45,020 bases of DNA from Desulfopila sp. IMCC35006 (GTDB taxonomy: Bacteria; Desulfobacterota; Desulfobulbia; Desulfobulbales; Desulfocapsaceae), in NCBI RefSeq assembly GCF_005116645.1, contig NZ_SWCM01000024.1, positions 1-45,020 of the forward strand, in the 5' to 3' direction. Shown here one piece after another: positions 25,204-34,349 of the stretch. Position 1 is the stretch's first letter; each line of letters starts with the position of its first letter. The notes below the pieces were generated by a model. The model searched no databases. It worked only from the letters and a program-made list of their open reading frames with translations, and had not been told where the DNA came from. The position numbers were made by a program, and so were the translations under genes.

Positions 25204-25470
25204 TTATTCCGAAAGGCGTTTGGCAATACGCTTGTAGGTCTCTTTCAGCTCTTCGCCCACAATTTTCGACTTGCCGATCAATTCCTCGGAAGTTTCCACC
25301 GCACCATCCGCTATTTCAGAGGCCTTGATCTTTAAATGGCCCCATTGCTTTTCCGCCGCTTCGAACTCTTGTTTTGCATCCATGGATGCAAGGTGGATTT
25401 TCAATTTTATCTCATCCCGTTCCATCCGCAGTTTTTCAACTAACCTGGCAAACTCTTCTTTCATTTCCAT
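25204..25470 (-). CDS. small coiled-coil protein
   Basis: 88 residues, almost wholly charged alpha-helix with heptad-like spacing (EEFARLVEKLRMERDEIKLKI, EFEAAEKQWGHLK). An AAGGAG ribosome site precedes the ATG by six bases. No signal peptide or enzyme motif. It lies just upstream of the selenoprotein gene on the same strand and probably belongs to the same stress cluster. Function unknown; proteins of this type are common companions in such clusters. Confidence 0.75.
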   Translation of the reverse strand: MEMKEEFARLVEKLRMERDEIKLKIHLASMDAKQEFEAAEKQWGHLKIKASEIADGAVETSEELIGKSKIVGEELKETYKRIAKRLSE

Positions 25471-25827
25471 GGGTAACTCCTTTATTGTGCTTGATAGGAT
25501 CTTCCGCGTATCCCTTTCGGGCTGTTCTGTTCAAGCCCTCCTTGCGGGGCGTATGTCTCTTGATACAGCTGTCCTCTCTTGGTTTTGCATGATCCATGCC
25601 ATCGAAGAGCCCCCCGACAAAACAGAGGAAGTCGTCAAAATGATGACAGATATCCGCTCTCCACCACGCTGGGAGAAGCATCAACATCTGTAGCACGATG
25701 AAACTTTATTATTTTGCCCCCGCAGTTACAAAATTTCTCATATTGGATCTGCAAATTTTTATACATGCAACATAAAGCCTGCGTGAACCCCGGGCTCTCG
25801 CGCAGTAAATTTCTATCAATGGATCCA
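25471..25827. other. intergenic region between coiled-coil gene and CDF gene
   Basis: About 357 bases with no supported gene. Two overlapping frames on opposite strands (25436-25696 minus; 25271-25693 plus) have no ribosome site or family match. It likely holds the promoter of the coiled-coil/selenoprotein run and the end of the CDF transcript. No clear terminator was identified. Confidence 0.45.
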
Positions 25828-27054
25828 TCAATCCTCTTTCTTTATTTGTGCCACTCCCTGGTGCAAATTGTTTTCCGGTACGTTCAACAGGGTGGTCAGG
25901 GCTTTTGCAGCATCGGTCTCTTTGGTGAGAAGCATCTCAACCCCGGCATTGCCCAGGACAAAGCCAGGCCCTTTACCGACCTGGTCATGGTTTGAAATCA
26001 ACATGTTCATCCCCTTTTTAAGCAGCCATTGGGCCACTTTAATGCCCTTAGCTTTCTCTTCGTGCAGACAGGGGTTCTTGAGGACAACATCCTCGATAAT
26101 TGTACCTTCTGTACTCTGCAACCTGAGAAGGCGGAACAAAGGTGCCTCCCCAAAATGGGCTGAGATGGTCAGCCGGTCATCGGCGAGAGGAATTCCAACG
26201 ATGAGAATCTCCCGCGGCTGGGGTTGAAAATGGATCAACACCCGGTCCACCTGGCCAATTTCCATCTTTACCCGGTTCTCGATCTCTTCCGATAAACGGT
26301 GTCCTTCCTCTAAGTCGGTTACCCGGAGGGTCAGATCCAGTTCGACAAATATGTAGCGGCCGGCATTTCTGGCCCAAAGGGTATTGATGTTTGCTACCCG
26401 GGAATCGGCAAGGACAATTTCACGGATTCGAGCCAGGCTGTTGTAATCAAGGGAGGCGTCGAGAAGAACCCGGATGGAATCAAGAAAAATGCGTAGCGCA
26501 GATCGGGCGATAAACAGGACCACTATTACCGCAGCATATCTGTCCACCGCAAAGCCAATGGCACTGCCGAGAAGAGCCATCAGGATAACCGCTGAGGAGA
26601 GCATGTCGGTCCAGATATGCCGGGCATCCGCAATCAAACTGGGCGATCCGGTCTCCTTCCCCTTTTTAAGCTCATACCGGGAAAACAGCCAGCTGATGAC
26701 AATGGTTGCCCCAATGCCTCCAGCAGCCAGAGGAATCCGGGTTGGTAGAGCTCTGCCGTGGCCCAAAAATACGGCCTTAATAATTTCATAGCCGGCAAAA
26801 AAAATCAGGACAGAGGTCACCATTGCAACCAGGTTTTCCACTTTGTAAAGCCCATACGGAAAACCCCGGGCGGGACGGGCTGAAATTTTTATGCCGATCA
26901 GGATAATGGACGAGGAGAGCACATCGGACAGGGAGTGAATAGCATCCGCGACTACGGCAACACTACCTGAAATAAAGGCCACAGCTGTTTTTATCGCCAC
27001 CAGCAGCAGGTTGGTCAAAATCGATAACCAGGCAGTTTTTTCCGAGGACTCCAT
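25828..27054 (-). CDS. cation diffusion facilitator with C-terminal NifX/NifB-like domain
   Basis: A proton-coupled metal exporter of the CDF family (Zn, Fe, Co, Mn type). The metal site residues appear in the TM2 and TM5 motifs DAIHSLSDVLSS and DARHIWTDMLSS. Six membrane helices are followed by the cytoplasmic CDF domain (ANINTLWARNAGRYIFVELDL). After about residue 290 there is an extra domain (REILIVGIPLADDRLTISAHFG) like the dinitrogenase iron-molybdenum cofactor-binding fold. The ATG at 27054 has GAGAGG upstream; a GTG at 27060 is less likely. The fused tail may bind an iron-sulfur or metal cluster and gate export. Confidence 0.9.
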   Translation of the reverse strand: MESSEKTAWLSILTNLLLVAIKTAVAFISGSVAVVADAIHSLSDVLSSSIILIGIKISARPARGFPYGLYKVENLVAMVTSVLIFFAGYEIIKAVFLGHGRALPTRIPLAAGGIGATIVISWLFSRYELKKGKETGSPSLIADARHIWTDMLSSAVILMALLGSAIGFAVDRYAAVIVVLFIARSALRIFLDSIRVLLDASLDYNSLARIREIVLADSRVANINTLWARNAGRYIFVELDLTLRVTDLEEGHRLSEEIENRVKMEIGQVDRVLIHFQPQPREILIVGIPLADDRLTISAHFGEAPLFRLLRLQSTEGTIIEDVVLKNPCLHEEKAKGIKVAQWLLKKGMNMLISNHDQVGKGPGFVLGNAGVEMLLTKETDAAKALTTLLNVPENNLHQGVAQIKKED

Positions 27055-27220
27055 GCACACCTCTCAGGTTAACAAGCACCCCGTTTACATCTTTTTCCGA
27101 CACCATCAAAACTTGACTTCTTTACTCGGTAGAGATAACTGTAATACCTAAAAGGACATATGCCCAAAATAACACGCGGTCACCCAAGAAAAATTGCGAC
27201 ACTGGGAAGAGGGCTCCACC

Positions 27221-27862
27221 ATGGCAAAACTACGAACCGGTCGACAGAAGTTTTATAATGTTTTTTCGTATTTTTATGATTTTTTCATACAAATACACTC
27301 CGGTCACCACCAAGACGAGACACGCCGTTTTCTTGTCGATTCGGCACCAATAGCCGGCACAACCCAGGTAAGAATATTGGATATCTGTTGCGGTACCGGA
27401 TCGGTCATTCTTTCCTTTGCGAAAAAATATCCTGATGCCCTGGCAATTGGTTATGATTTTTCGGCTGGAATGCTGCAGAAAGCAAAAGAGAAGGATGCGG
27501 CCAAGACCATACGTCTTGTCAATGGTGACGCGGCAAATCTGTCATTTGTTGATGACTGTTTTGATATAGTCTGCTGCTCCCATGCCTTATACGAACTGAA
27601 AGGCCAGGTGAGGACAGAGGCTCTCCGGGAGATGAAACGAGTGCTGAAGCCCGAGGGCCAGGTTTTGATCATGGAGCATGAAGTCCCGCGGCATCCTGTT
27701 GTGAAGGTTTTGTTTTACGTAAGGATGCTGATGATGGGGCCTACTGACGCCAGGGAGTTCGTCAAACAGGGTATCTCCCCGTTCACGAAAATATTTCCCG
27801 ACGTCACTTTATCACACACCCCCTCAGGCAAGAGCAAACTTGTCATTTGCCGCAAAACATAA
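27221..27862 (+). CDS. class I SAM-dependent methyltransferase
   Basis: 213 residues. Motif I ILDICCGTGSVILSFAKKYP and the following acidic residue region GYDFSAGMLQKAKEK are those of UbiE/COQ5-like enzymes, and FDIVCCSHALYEL is the motif IV/post-I region. A methyl group would go from SAM to an unknown small substrate. The ATG at 27221 is preceded by GAAGAGGG; the frame extends 27 bases further without better support. It stands alone, convergent with an exported protein. Confidence 0.88.
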   Translation: MAKLRTGRQKFYNVFSYFYDFFIQIHSGHHQDETRRFLVDSAPIAGTTQVRILDICCGTGSVILSFAKKYPDALAIGYDFSAGMLQKAKEKDAAKTIRLVNGDAANLSFVDDCFDIVCCSHALYELKGQVRTEALREMKRVLKPEGQVLIMEHEVPRHPVVKVLFYVRMLMMGPTDAREFVKQGISPFTKIFPDVTLSHTPSGKSKLVICRKT

Positions 27863-28017
27863 ACGCATCATCAATGACTTCGGCGGACAAGTCTGCAGCC
27901 ACTTGCCCGGCACTCTATTTTGTCGGAGTTGCACAACCTGAGAGTCGGCAAGATGGATCATGCGGCTGCAATAAACGTTCTGCCGGCCTCTTCCCGGATC
28001 GGGTTTGCAATGCGCGA

Positions 28018-28755
28018 TTATTCCTTAATGCTCGGTGTGAATGTCCAGGTCCAGCCGCCTTTCTTATGGATCAGGGAGTTCTTGTCTGGAGAAATGCGCA
28101 GCTCATCCGAATCAGGCAGCGACATTGCAAGCATCACCGGCGAGGGCACCGCCAGTACTTCAGGTCTCGTTTTGCTGCTTGCAGGTACGGATTTGCGGCT
28201 GCCAGTACAAAATTGCGCGACTTCAACAACAGGGTAGCTTGTTTGCACTTGCAGTTCGAGCGTGCCACTCAAGCCCGGCTTGATCCCCTGTAGTTCATAG
28301 TGTTCGTATGCGCCCTTGATTACCGGCGGTGAACAGGAGGGTTCAGGATTGCGTGGATTCCTGACTTCAGATTTTGAGTTTTGAATGGTGGGCGTTCCCA
28401 CCATTTTTGACTCGGACAGCATCCATTGCAAGTCTATCTCGACACGGTCGGTCACGTCCGCATATCCTATCCAGTTACTCCCGCCGACAACATTGGTCTG
28501 TCCCGCATAGACACCAACGATATGGTAGTAGACAATGCCGTCCTTGCCCTCAGTCCAGTTCCGGGCGAATTCAGTTTGCTTCATCGCCTCTTCCACCATT
28601 TCCGGATCGTTGCCCGAGCTCTTAATCATGCTCTTATATATAGCCTCTTCTTCAGCGCTCATTTTGTTCTGGGCAAGAACCGAGCCTGGCTGCAGTGCGA
28701 ACATCAACAGAAAACAGAGTATATTTGACAAAAAGCTCGATTGAACGTAGCTCAT
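28018..28755 (-). CDS. exported protein, function unknown
   Basis: 245 residues with a clear signal peptide (ILCFLLMFALQPGSVLAQ). The mature part has an early helical section (EEEAIYKSMIKSSGNDPEMVEEAMKQTEFA) and then a beta-rich section with GIVYYHIVGVYAGQTNVVGG and ELQVQTSYPVVEVAQFC. No family recognised. It is convergent with the methyltransferase gene. A segment near the middle (SKSEVRNPRNPEP) is low complexity. Confidence 0.6.
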   Translation of the reverse strand: MSYVQSSFLSNILCFLLMFALQPGSVLAQNKMSAEEEAIYKSMIKSSGNDPEMVEEAMKQTEFARNWTEGKDGIVYYHIVGVYAGQTNVVGGSNWIGYADVTDRVEIDLQWMLSESKMVGTPTIQNSKSEVRNPRNPEPSCSPPVIKGAYEHYELQGIKPGLSGTLELQVQTSYPVVEVAQFCTGSRKSVPASSKTRPEVLAVPSPVMLAMSLPDSDELRISPDKNSLIHKKGGWTWTFTPSIKE

Positions 28756-28910
28756 GATTTCCCCTTTCTAAGATGTGGTGGTTGAGAATACTGTGCGATA
28801 GGAAGGATCAGGGTGGAAAAATCGGTGTTCGTTCGCCGATTGTTTCCACACTATTATTCGGCTTTGGCGGAAATCAATAATCCAGAGTTACTATTCGTCC
28901 TTTAGACAAT

Positions 28911-28947
28911 GTGATTACCACTCAATCTCAGCAATATGGGGATATGA
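28911..28947. repeat. single IS1595/MITE-type terminal repeat
   Basis: The first 22 bases begin GTGATTACC and end TCAGC, matching the ends of the 20.4-kb MITE and the IS1595-like element closely. The following ggggatatga also resembles the MITE inner arm. No matching opposite end was found before the permease gene, so it looks like a decayed or solo element. It lies between the exported-protein gene and the 3' end of the nucleoside transporter operon. Confidence 0.55.
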
Positions 28948-29045
28948 ACCTGTCATGCCGCGCAGGATAACTGCGATGAGTTGGTGTTCGCTTCAGTACA
29001 TCTGCAGCAAAAATGCTGTCCAGATATGGCAGAGGCCCCGGGAAG

Positions 29046-29984
29046 TTAGTCTCTCAGCTCCCGGTAATACGGTTTACCAAGGGCCGCAGGGGCCATAATG
29101 TTTGACCGGCCCGAAAATGCAAGCACCACAATAACCAGCAGATAGGGGAAGACCACCGCCACTTCATAAGGAAAATCGATACCGTAAACCTGAATGGATC
29201 TCTGGAAGGAGTGGGCAAGACTGAAGAGAAGCGCGCCAAAGAGTACCCCGGATGGTTTCCATTTGCCGAAATAGACCAGGGCAACGGCGATAAATCCTCG
29301 CCCTGCCGTGATATTGTCCGCATACATATGGGTCTGACAAATACTCAAATACGCTCCGGCCAGACCGGCCATGGCCCCAGCCAGCACGACACACTGGATG
29401 CGCGTCCGGTCCACCTTGACGCCCATGGTATCAGCGGCCATGGGGGCCGTTCCCACCGCCTTTGCCTTCAGTCCCCAGACAGTCTTGTTCAACATGTACC
29501 AGGCGAGAGGGACGAGAAAGAGGGTGACGTAGACCATTGCATTCTGGGAAAAAAAGATCGGGCCAAGTACGGGAATATCGGCAAGCAACGGTACATTGAC
29601 CGCCTGCAAGCCGACGATTGTTGTGGTGCCGCCGATATAGACACGAAACAGCATTCCGGCAACACCCCAGCCAAGCATATAGAGCGCGATTCCGGCAATT
29701 CCCTGTTCCGCCTTAAACGTAACGCATACCAGAGCCATGATCCCGCCCATGAAAGCCCCCACCCCAATTGCCGCCAGCATGCCCAGCGTGGAACTGCCGG
29801 GGCCGCTCTGCATCGTATATTCGACGTAGAAGCCAATAAAGGCGCCGACCATCATAATGCCTTCCGCCCCGAGGTTGTAGACGCCTGCCCGCTGGTTGAA
29901 CATCTCCCCTAAGCCGACCAGGACAAAGGTGATCGAGAGCGGGACTGCAGCAGAAATTATGCCTATAATAATTTCACCAAGCAT
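29046..29984 (-). CDS. ABC transporter permease, nucleoside (NupQ/YufQ-like)
   Basis: 312 residues with about eight to ten hydrophobic segments and the BPD_transp_2-type pattern, including FNQRAGVYNLGAEGIMMVGAF and the cytoplasmic loop GLKAKAVGTAPMAADTMGV that contacts the ATPase. It would form a heterodimeric pore with the adjacent permease. Its ATG directly follows the upstream permease TAG with no gap. It is the last gene of the nucleoside uptake operon. Confidence 0.91.
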   Translation of the reverse strand: MLGEIIIGIISAAVPLSITFVLVGLGEMFNQRAGVYNLGAEGIMMVGAFIGFYVEYTMQSGPGSSTLGMLAAIGVGAFMGGIMALVCVTFKAEQGIAGIALYMLGWGVAGMLFRVYIGGTTTIVGLQAVNVPLLADIPVLGPIFFSQNAMVYVTLFLVPLAWYMLNKTVWGLKAKAVGTAPMAADTMGVKVDRTRIQCVVLAGAMAGLAGAYLSICQTHMYADNITAGRGFIAVALVYFGKWKPSGVLFGALLFSLAHSFQRSIQVYGIDFPYEVAVVFPYLLVIVVLAFSGRSNIMAPAALGKPYYRELRD

Positions 29985-31085
29985 CTACTTTCTCCCTGTT
30001 GCTTTACCGAGAAATTTAACCATCTTTGCCCGCATGCCTTTTTTGGTGATAAAAACATTGCTCGAAACAATCGCCAGGATAATCAGTCCCTGAATGGCCA
30101 GAATGATATAGGCGGGCACATGTACAGCTCTCTGCATCATGTCGGCTCCGACTATGAGCAGGCCAAAAATAATGGAAGCCGGTATGGCACCCAGTGGATG
30201 CAGGCCGCCAAAAAGAGCCACAACAATGCCGCTGAAACCGTATCCTGCGGAAATGGACTCGAGTCCCCGGTGGTGTACTCCGAGTACCTCAACGGCCCCG
30301 GCCAGTCCGGCAAAACCACCCGCCAGGAGCATAGCCAGCAGCAGGTACCATCTGGTGTTCACGCCTGCGTACCTGGACGCCCGAATTTCAGCCCCCACCG
30401 CCCGCATGCGATAGCCATATATGGTCTTCCACAGAAAAAAGAAGACGATCACCGCCAGGACAACGGCGATAATCATGCCCGAGTGCATCCTGGCGCCGGG
30501 AATAAGTTTGGCAAGCCAGTATTCCCGGGCAATACGTGCTGTCTGCGAAGCCCCGGTACCATAAACAATCTCCTGTTTATCCATCATCGGGCCACGGATG
30601 AGGTAGCTGTAGATCTGGATCGCAACATAGTTCAGCATCACCGTGCTGAGGATCTCGTTGACGTTCAGATACGCCTTCATCCAGCCGGCAATGCCGCCCC
30701 ATAGTGCCCCGCCGGCAAAGCTTGCGGCAAAGATCAGCGGCATCATGATCGACCAGTGCATTGGCGGCGCATACAAGGCGATACACAACCCGAAGATGGC
30801 GCCGACCAGTATCTGCCCTTCTCCCCCGATATTGAGGATGCCGCTGCGAAAGGAGATGGAGATGCCGAGCGCCACCAGGAGCAGCGGCGCGGCACGGACA
30901 AATATCTCGGTTATGCCGAAAATATCCTCCAGCGGCGCAGTGAACATTACGCCATACGCCTTGATCGGATTGGCGCCGGCGATAAGAAAAAGAACGGCAC
31001 CAATAACCAGGGCAAGCAGCAGGCTCAAGGCGGTGAGACCGACATTGAAGGTCAATTCCTGCAGCCTCCTGCGGCTGTTACCCAT
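29985..31085 (-). CDS. ABC transporter permease, nucleoside (NupP/YufP-like)
   Basis: 366 residues, mostly transmembrane helices, with SGILNIGGEGQILVGAIFG (the conserved FNIGAEGQ-type motif) and the ATPase contact loop YGYRMRAVGAEIRASRYAGV. It pairs with the NupQ-like permease. The ATPase stop overlaps its start by 8 bases (ATGGGTAA), indicating coupled translation. The N-terminus is a little longer than the partner as is usual for this subunit. Confidence 0.91.
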   Translation of the reverse strand: MGNSRRRLQELTFNVGLTALSLLLALVIGAVLFLIAGANPIKAYGVMFTAPLEDIFGITEIFVRAAPLLLVALGISISFRSGILNIGGEGQILVGAIFGLCIALYAPPMHWSIMMPLIFAASFAGGALWGGIAGWMKAYLNVNEILSTVMLNYVAIQIYSYLIRGPMMDKQEIVYGTGASQTARIAREYWLAKLIPGARMHSGMIIAVVLAVIVFFFLWKTIYGYRMRAVGAEIRASRYAGVNTRWYLLLAMLLAGGFAGLAGAVEVLGVHHRGLESISAGYGFSGIVVALFGGLHPLGAIPASIIFGLLIVGADMMQRAVHVPAYIILAIQGLIILAIVSSNVFITKKGMRAKMVKFLGKATGRK

Positions 31086-32595
31086 GGCTTTGTACCCCCG
31101 CCATCAAGAGTCCCAGCGCACTTTTCTGTGCCTGTTTGGCCGGGATGATCTTCAGTATCTTGCCTTCATAAATAACGGCGATCCTGTCCGATAAATTAAT
31201 CAGCTCTTCCAGTTCCTCCGAGATGAGCAGGACAGTTTCATCCTTATCCCGTGCGGCCAGAAGTTCCGAGTGCACAAACTCGGCCGCGCCCATATCCAGG
31301 CCTCTGGTGGGATAGACGGCGACGAGGACCTTGGGCCTTCTGTTCATTTCTCTTGCGACAATGACCTTCTGGATGTTACCGCCGGAAAGGGAGGCGCAGG
31401 TGGTATCGATGGACGGGGTTTTTATCGCAAATTTGGCGACCAGATCGTTCGCGTATCGGCAGATGGCCCTGTCTTTGAGAAAAGTCGCCTGTGCCAGGGG
31501 CGGCCGGGCATAGTCCTTGAGGATCATATTCTCCTTAACCGAGAAGCCGGCAACCGTTCCTTCGTGGAGTCTGTCGGCGGGAATATACCCCATCCGTCGG
31601 TCGATAATCTGCTGCGGGGTCCGGTTGGTGATATCCTCTCCGTCAAACAGTATCCGGCCGGACTGTACCTTACGAATTCCATTGATAACCTCGGCAAGTT
31701 CACTCTGGCCATTGCCGGAGACACCCGCTATCCCCATTATTTCCCCTTTGCGCAAAGCGAGACTGAGCCCATTCAAAGCCTGCGTGCCTCGGTCGCCAAT
31801 GGCTGTAACATTTTGAATATCGAGGATAATTTTATCACTTGGCTCTTTTTCTTTGGCGACCGGCAAGTTGATGTCCCGGCCCGCCATAAGCGACGCCAGT
31901 TCGTTTGTTGTGTGGTCATCGGTGCTGCCGTTATAGACCAATTTCCCCCCGCGCAGCACGGCAACATGATGGCTCACCGCCTTGACCTCGTTGAGCTTGT
32001 GGCTGATAAAAATGATCGAACAGCCACTTGCGGCCATCTCCTGGAGCAGCAGGATGAGCTTGTCGGTCTCCTGCGGGGTGAGGACCGCTGTCGGCTCGTC
32101 TAAAATGAGCAGGTTTGCCCCAAGCGACAGGGCTTTTATCAGTTCGACCCGCTGCTGCTCGCCCACGCTCAGCTCATAGATATAGGCATCGGGATCAATT
32201 TTAATTCTGTGATCTGTGCATATTCTATTTATGGTTTCAGTGACATAGGCAATATCGCAATGGAACGTTCTGTCGTTGAACATGCACAGGGCGACGTTCT
32301 CTCTGACGGTCAGGTTCGGCACCAGCATAAAATGCTGATGCACCATGCCTATCCCCAGTGCCCCGGCCTTCTGCGGTGAATCGATGGCGGTTTGCCGGCC
32401 ATTGACGATGACCTCCCCCTCATCCGGCTGATAGAGCCCGTAGAGGATGTTCATCAGGGTGGTTTTCCCGGCACCGTTTTCACCTAAAAGGGCGAGAATC
32501 TCCCCCTGTTTCAGCGCAAGGTTGATATTGTCACAGGCCAGGACGCCGGGAAAACGCTTGGTGATATTTTTTAGTTCTATATGCTCTATCTGCAT
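31078..32595 (-). CDS. nucleoside ABC transporter ATP-binding protein (NupO/YufO-like)
   Basis: A double ATPase of about 505 residues. The first domain has Walker A GENGAGKTT, the signature LSVGEQQRVE and Walker B LLILDEPTAVL. The second has the degenerate Walker A GVSGNGQSE and signature LSGGNIQKV, as is normal for this sugar/nucleoside importer class. The ATG at 32595 (MQIEHIELKN) is the conserved start; the frame continues upstream to 32631 only with a TTG. An attenuator-like hairpin lies in front of it. Confidence 0.93.
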   Translation of the reverse strand: MQIEHIELKNITKRFPGVLACDNINLALKQGEILALLGENGAGKTTLMNILYGLYQPDEGEVIVNGRQTAIDSPQKAGALGIGMVHQHFMLVPNLTVRENVALCMFNDRTFHCDIAYVTETINRICTDHRIKIDPDAYIYELSVGEQQRVELIKALSLGANLLILDEPTAVLTPQETDKLILLLQEMAASGCSIIFISHKLNEVKAVSHHVAVLRGGKLVYNGSTDDHTTNELASLMAGRDINLPVAKEKEPSDKIILDIQNVTAIGDRGTQALNGLSLALRKGEIMGIAGVSGNGQSELAEVINGIRKVQSGRILFDGEDITNRTPQQIIDRRMGYIPADRLHEGTVAGFSVKENMILKDYARPPLAQATFLKDRAICRYANDLVAKFAIKTPSIDTTCASLSGGNIQKVIVAREMNRRPKVLVAVYPTRGLDMGAAEFVHSELLAARDKDETVLLISEELEELINLSDRIAVIYEGKILKIIPAKQAQKSALGLLMAGVQSHG

Positions 32596-32613
32596 CTGAC
32601 CATTACAAAACAA

Positions 32614-32660
32614 GACAGCCTCCCAGATCAATCGACAGTGGGCAGATCCGGAAGGCTGTC
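32614..32660 (-). terminator. attenuator-like hairpin between BMP gene and ATPase gene
   Basis: On the minus strand an 8-bp stem (gacagcct/aggctgtc, 32653-32660 with 32614-32621) is continued by an inner helix (ccggatc/gatctgg). It is followed by a T-rich run ttgttttg. It sits after the binding-protein stop and just before the ATPase, a usual place for a partial terminator that keeps the binding protein more abundant than the membrane subunits. Confidence 0.65.
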
Positions 32661-32671
32661 CGTTAAGAAGA

Positions 32672-33652
32672 TTATTTGATGTCTATTTTCAGGGAGCCGT
32701 CGATGATTTTTGCTTTTGCCTCGAGAACAGCCTCTTCTGCTCCGGCAGGAATATTGCCAATGATTTTGTCGTTAAAGACCAGTTGCAGGCCGCCATTGGC
32801 CAGCGACAATTCCAGGTGTTTTCCGCCGTAGACACCTTTCGCCCTGCTGTCGATGATCTCCATAATGACGTTTTTAAAGGTGTACGCCTGGGCAGCGAGT
32901 ACAGTATTCGGGGCGATCGATTTCTGGTCCATATCAGAGGCCAGCCAGTAGAGCCCTTTCTGCTCGGCAACGATGTTTATAGCACCCACGCTTTGCTGGG
33001 AAGTACCCGTCAGAACATCGGCTCCGGCCTTGATCTGGGTGCGGGCAATCTCTGCTGCCGCCACAAGATCGCCGAAGCTGCCGGTGTAGGCTATGCGTAC
33101 CTGGGCATCTTTGTTAACGGATTTGACGCCCTGCTCAAAACCCTTGTTGTACTTGATCGCATCACCGGCTTCAACCGGGCCTACAATGCCGATGATGTTG
33201 GATTTTGTTGTAAGGCCGGCAAGGATGCCCAGGAGGTAGGCACCTTCCTGGGCGTGGGGATCATAGGCAAAAATATTTTTCTCCGGTGTCGCAAACCCCG
33301 TCCCATAGGCAAATGAGATTTTGGGGAAATCCGGTGCAATTTCAGTCAGCAGCGACTGATACTGGGCACCGTGGGCAATGATAATATTGAAGCCGTGCAT
33401 GGCGTACTGCCTGATGGCGGCGCCGGCATCCACTGCGTTCCACAATCTTTCGCTGACCTCAAAGGTGAGTTTGTCCGCACCAAGCTCCTGCTGCGCGGCC
33501 TTGAGACCTTCATACATCGCCTGGGACCAGGCAAGATCGTCAATTGTACTGGGAATGACAAGCGCAACTTTGATCTTGTCATCGGCCAAACATACGGTTG
33601 CCACCATCATAAAAGCGATGGTAAGCAAAATTCCTTTAAAGATTTTCATCAT
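32672..33652 (-). CDS. BMP family nucleoside-type substrate-binding protein
   Basis: 326 residues with a signal peptide (ILLTIAFMMVATVCLA) and the Bmp/PnrA-like fold: VALVIPSTIDDLAWSQAMYEGL, FAYGTGFATPEKNIF, and GIVGPVEAGDAIKYNKGFEQGV. These proteins bind purine nucleosides or related compounds. The predicted cleavage is after ALA-like CLA, and no lipobox is obvious. It begins the transporter part of the operon, upstream of the ATPase and permeases. Confidence 0.9.
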   Translation of the reverse strand: MMKIFKGILLTIAFMMVATVCLADDKIKVALVIPSTIDDLAWSQAMYEGLKAAQQELGADKLTFEVSERLWNAVDAGAAIRQYAMHGFNIIIAHGAQYQSLLTEIAPDFPKISFAYGTGFATPEKNIFAYDPHAQEGAYLLGILAGLTTKSNIIGIVGPVEAGDAIKYNKGFEQGVKSVNKDAQVRIAYTGSFGDLVAAAEIARTQIKAGADVLTGTSQQSVGAINIVAEQKGLYWLASDMDQKSIAPNTVLAAQAYTFKNVIMEIIDSRAKGVYGGKHLELSLANGGLQLVFNDKIIGNIPAGAEEAVLEAKAKIIDGSLKIDIK

Positions 33653-33704
33653 CTCTCACCTGGGTAAATGTTATTGATTACTCTTTGGCATCTGCGGAAA
33701 ACCA

Positions 33705-34196
33705 TCAGCAAGATTTGTTCCAATACCCTCTATGTGGCGCTACCGATTCCGTTTCAAACTCCGGAAAAGGTCCTTCTACCTGTATGTCTTTCTGCCCCTT
33801 ATCGAAAATATCCCGGCATGGCAGGTCAAACGTCGGGTTCTGCTTATCATCCCCGGTAAGCTCTAAAAGCTTCTTTTCGGTGGTGCCGTAAACGACTCTG
33901 CCGATGTTGGCCCAGTAGATAGCCCCGCAGCACATGGCGCAGGGCTCAAAGGTGCTGTACAGGCTGCACTGCCAGAGAAAATCCCTGGTATACTTTGTGA
34001 AAGCTTTCCTGGCCAGGGTGGTTTCGGCATGTCCCGTGCAGTCGTGCTCGGTTATCTCTACGTTTCCCTGGCGCAGGAGGATCTCCCCGTCGGGCCCGAC
34101 CAGGATTGCGCCAAATGGTGTGTTCCCGGCAGCTCTTGCCTGGATGGCCACTTCATTTGCCTCCCGGAGGTAGAAAATATCATCTTTGGTACGCAT
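33705..34196 (-). CDS. nucleoside/nucleobase deaminase (CDA superfamily)
   Basis: 163 residues of the cytidine-deaminase fold. The zinc site is His56 in CTGHAETTLA with the catalytic Glu58, and Cys86 and Cys89 in EPCAMCCGAI. The length and the C-terminal FDLPCRDIF segment fit guanine-deaminase or related nucleobase deaminases rather than tRNA deaminase TadA. The precise substrate (guanine, cytosine or a nucleoside) cannot be fixed. It precedes the BMP gene by about 50 bases. Confidence 0.87.
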   Translation of the reverse strand: MRTKDDIFYLREANEVAIQARAAGNTPFGAILVGPDGEILLRQGNVEITEHDCTGHAETTLARKAFTKYTRDFLWQCSLYSTFEPCAMCCGAIYWANIGRVVYGTTEKKLLELTGDDKQNPTFDLPCRDIFDKGQKDIQVEGPFPEFETESVAPHRGYWNKSC

Positions 34197-34349
34197 ATGG
34201 CAACGATTCCTTACGTGTAGGTTTCTTTCATTCTGGTCGCTTATGGAGGCAAAGGATTACAGGAGTGGCACGTTCCGCTCTTGAAATGCTGCTGAGTGTG
34301 TCTTGCGCAAACTGATTCCATTGCAACGTTGCTCCATCCCGTTATATCA

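Noticed and set aside
25271-25696. Two overlapping frames of about 86 and 140 codons on opposite strands
   Set aside because: No ribosome site, no family, and they cross the real coiled-coil gene.
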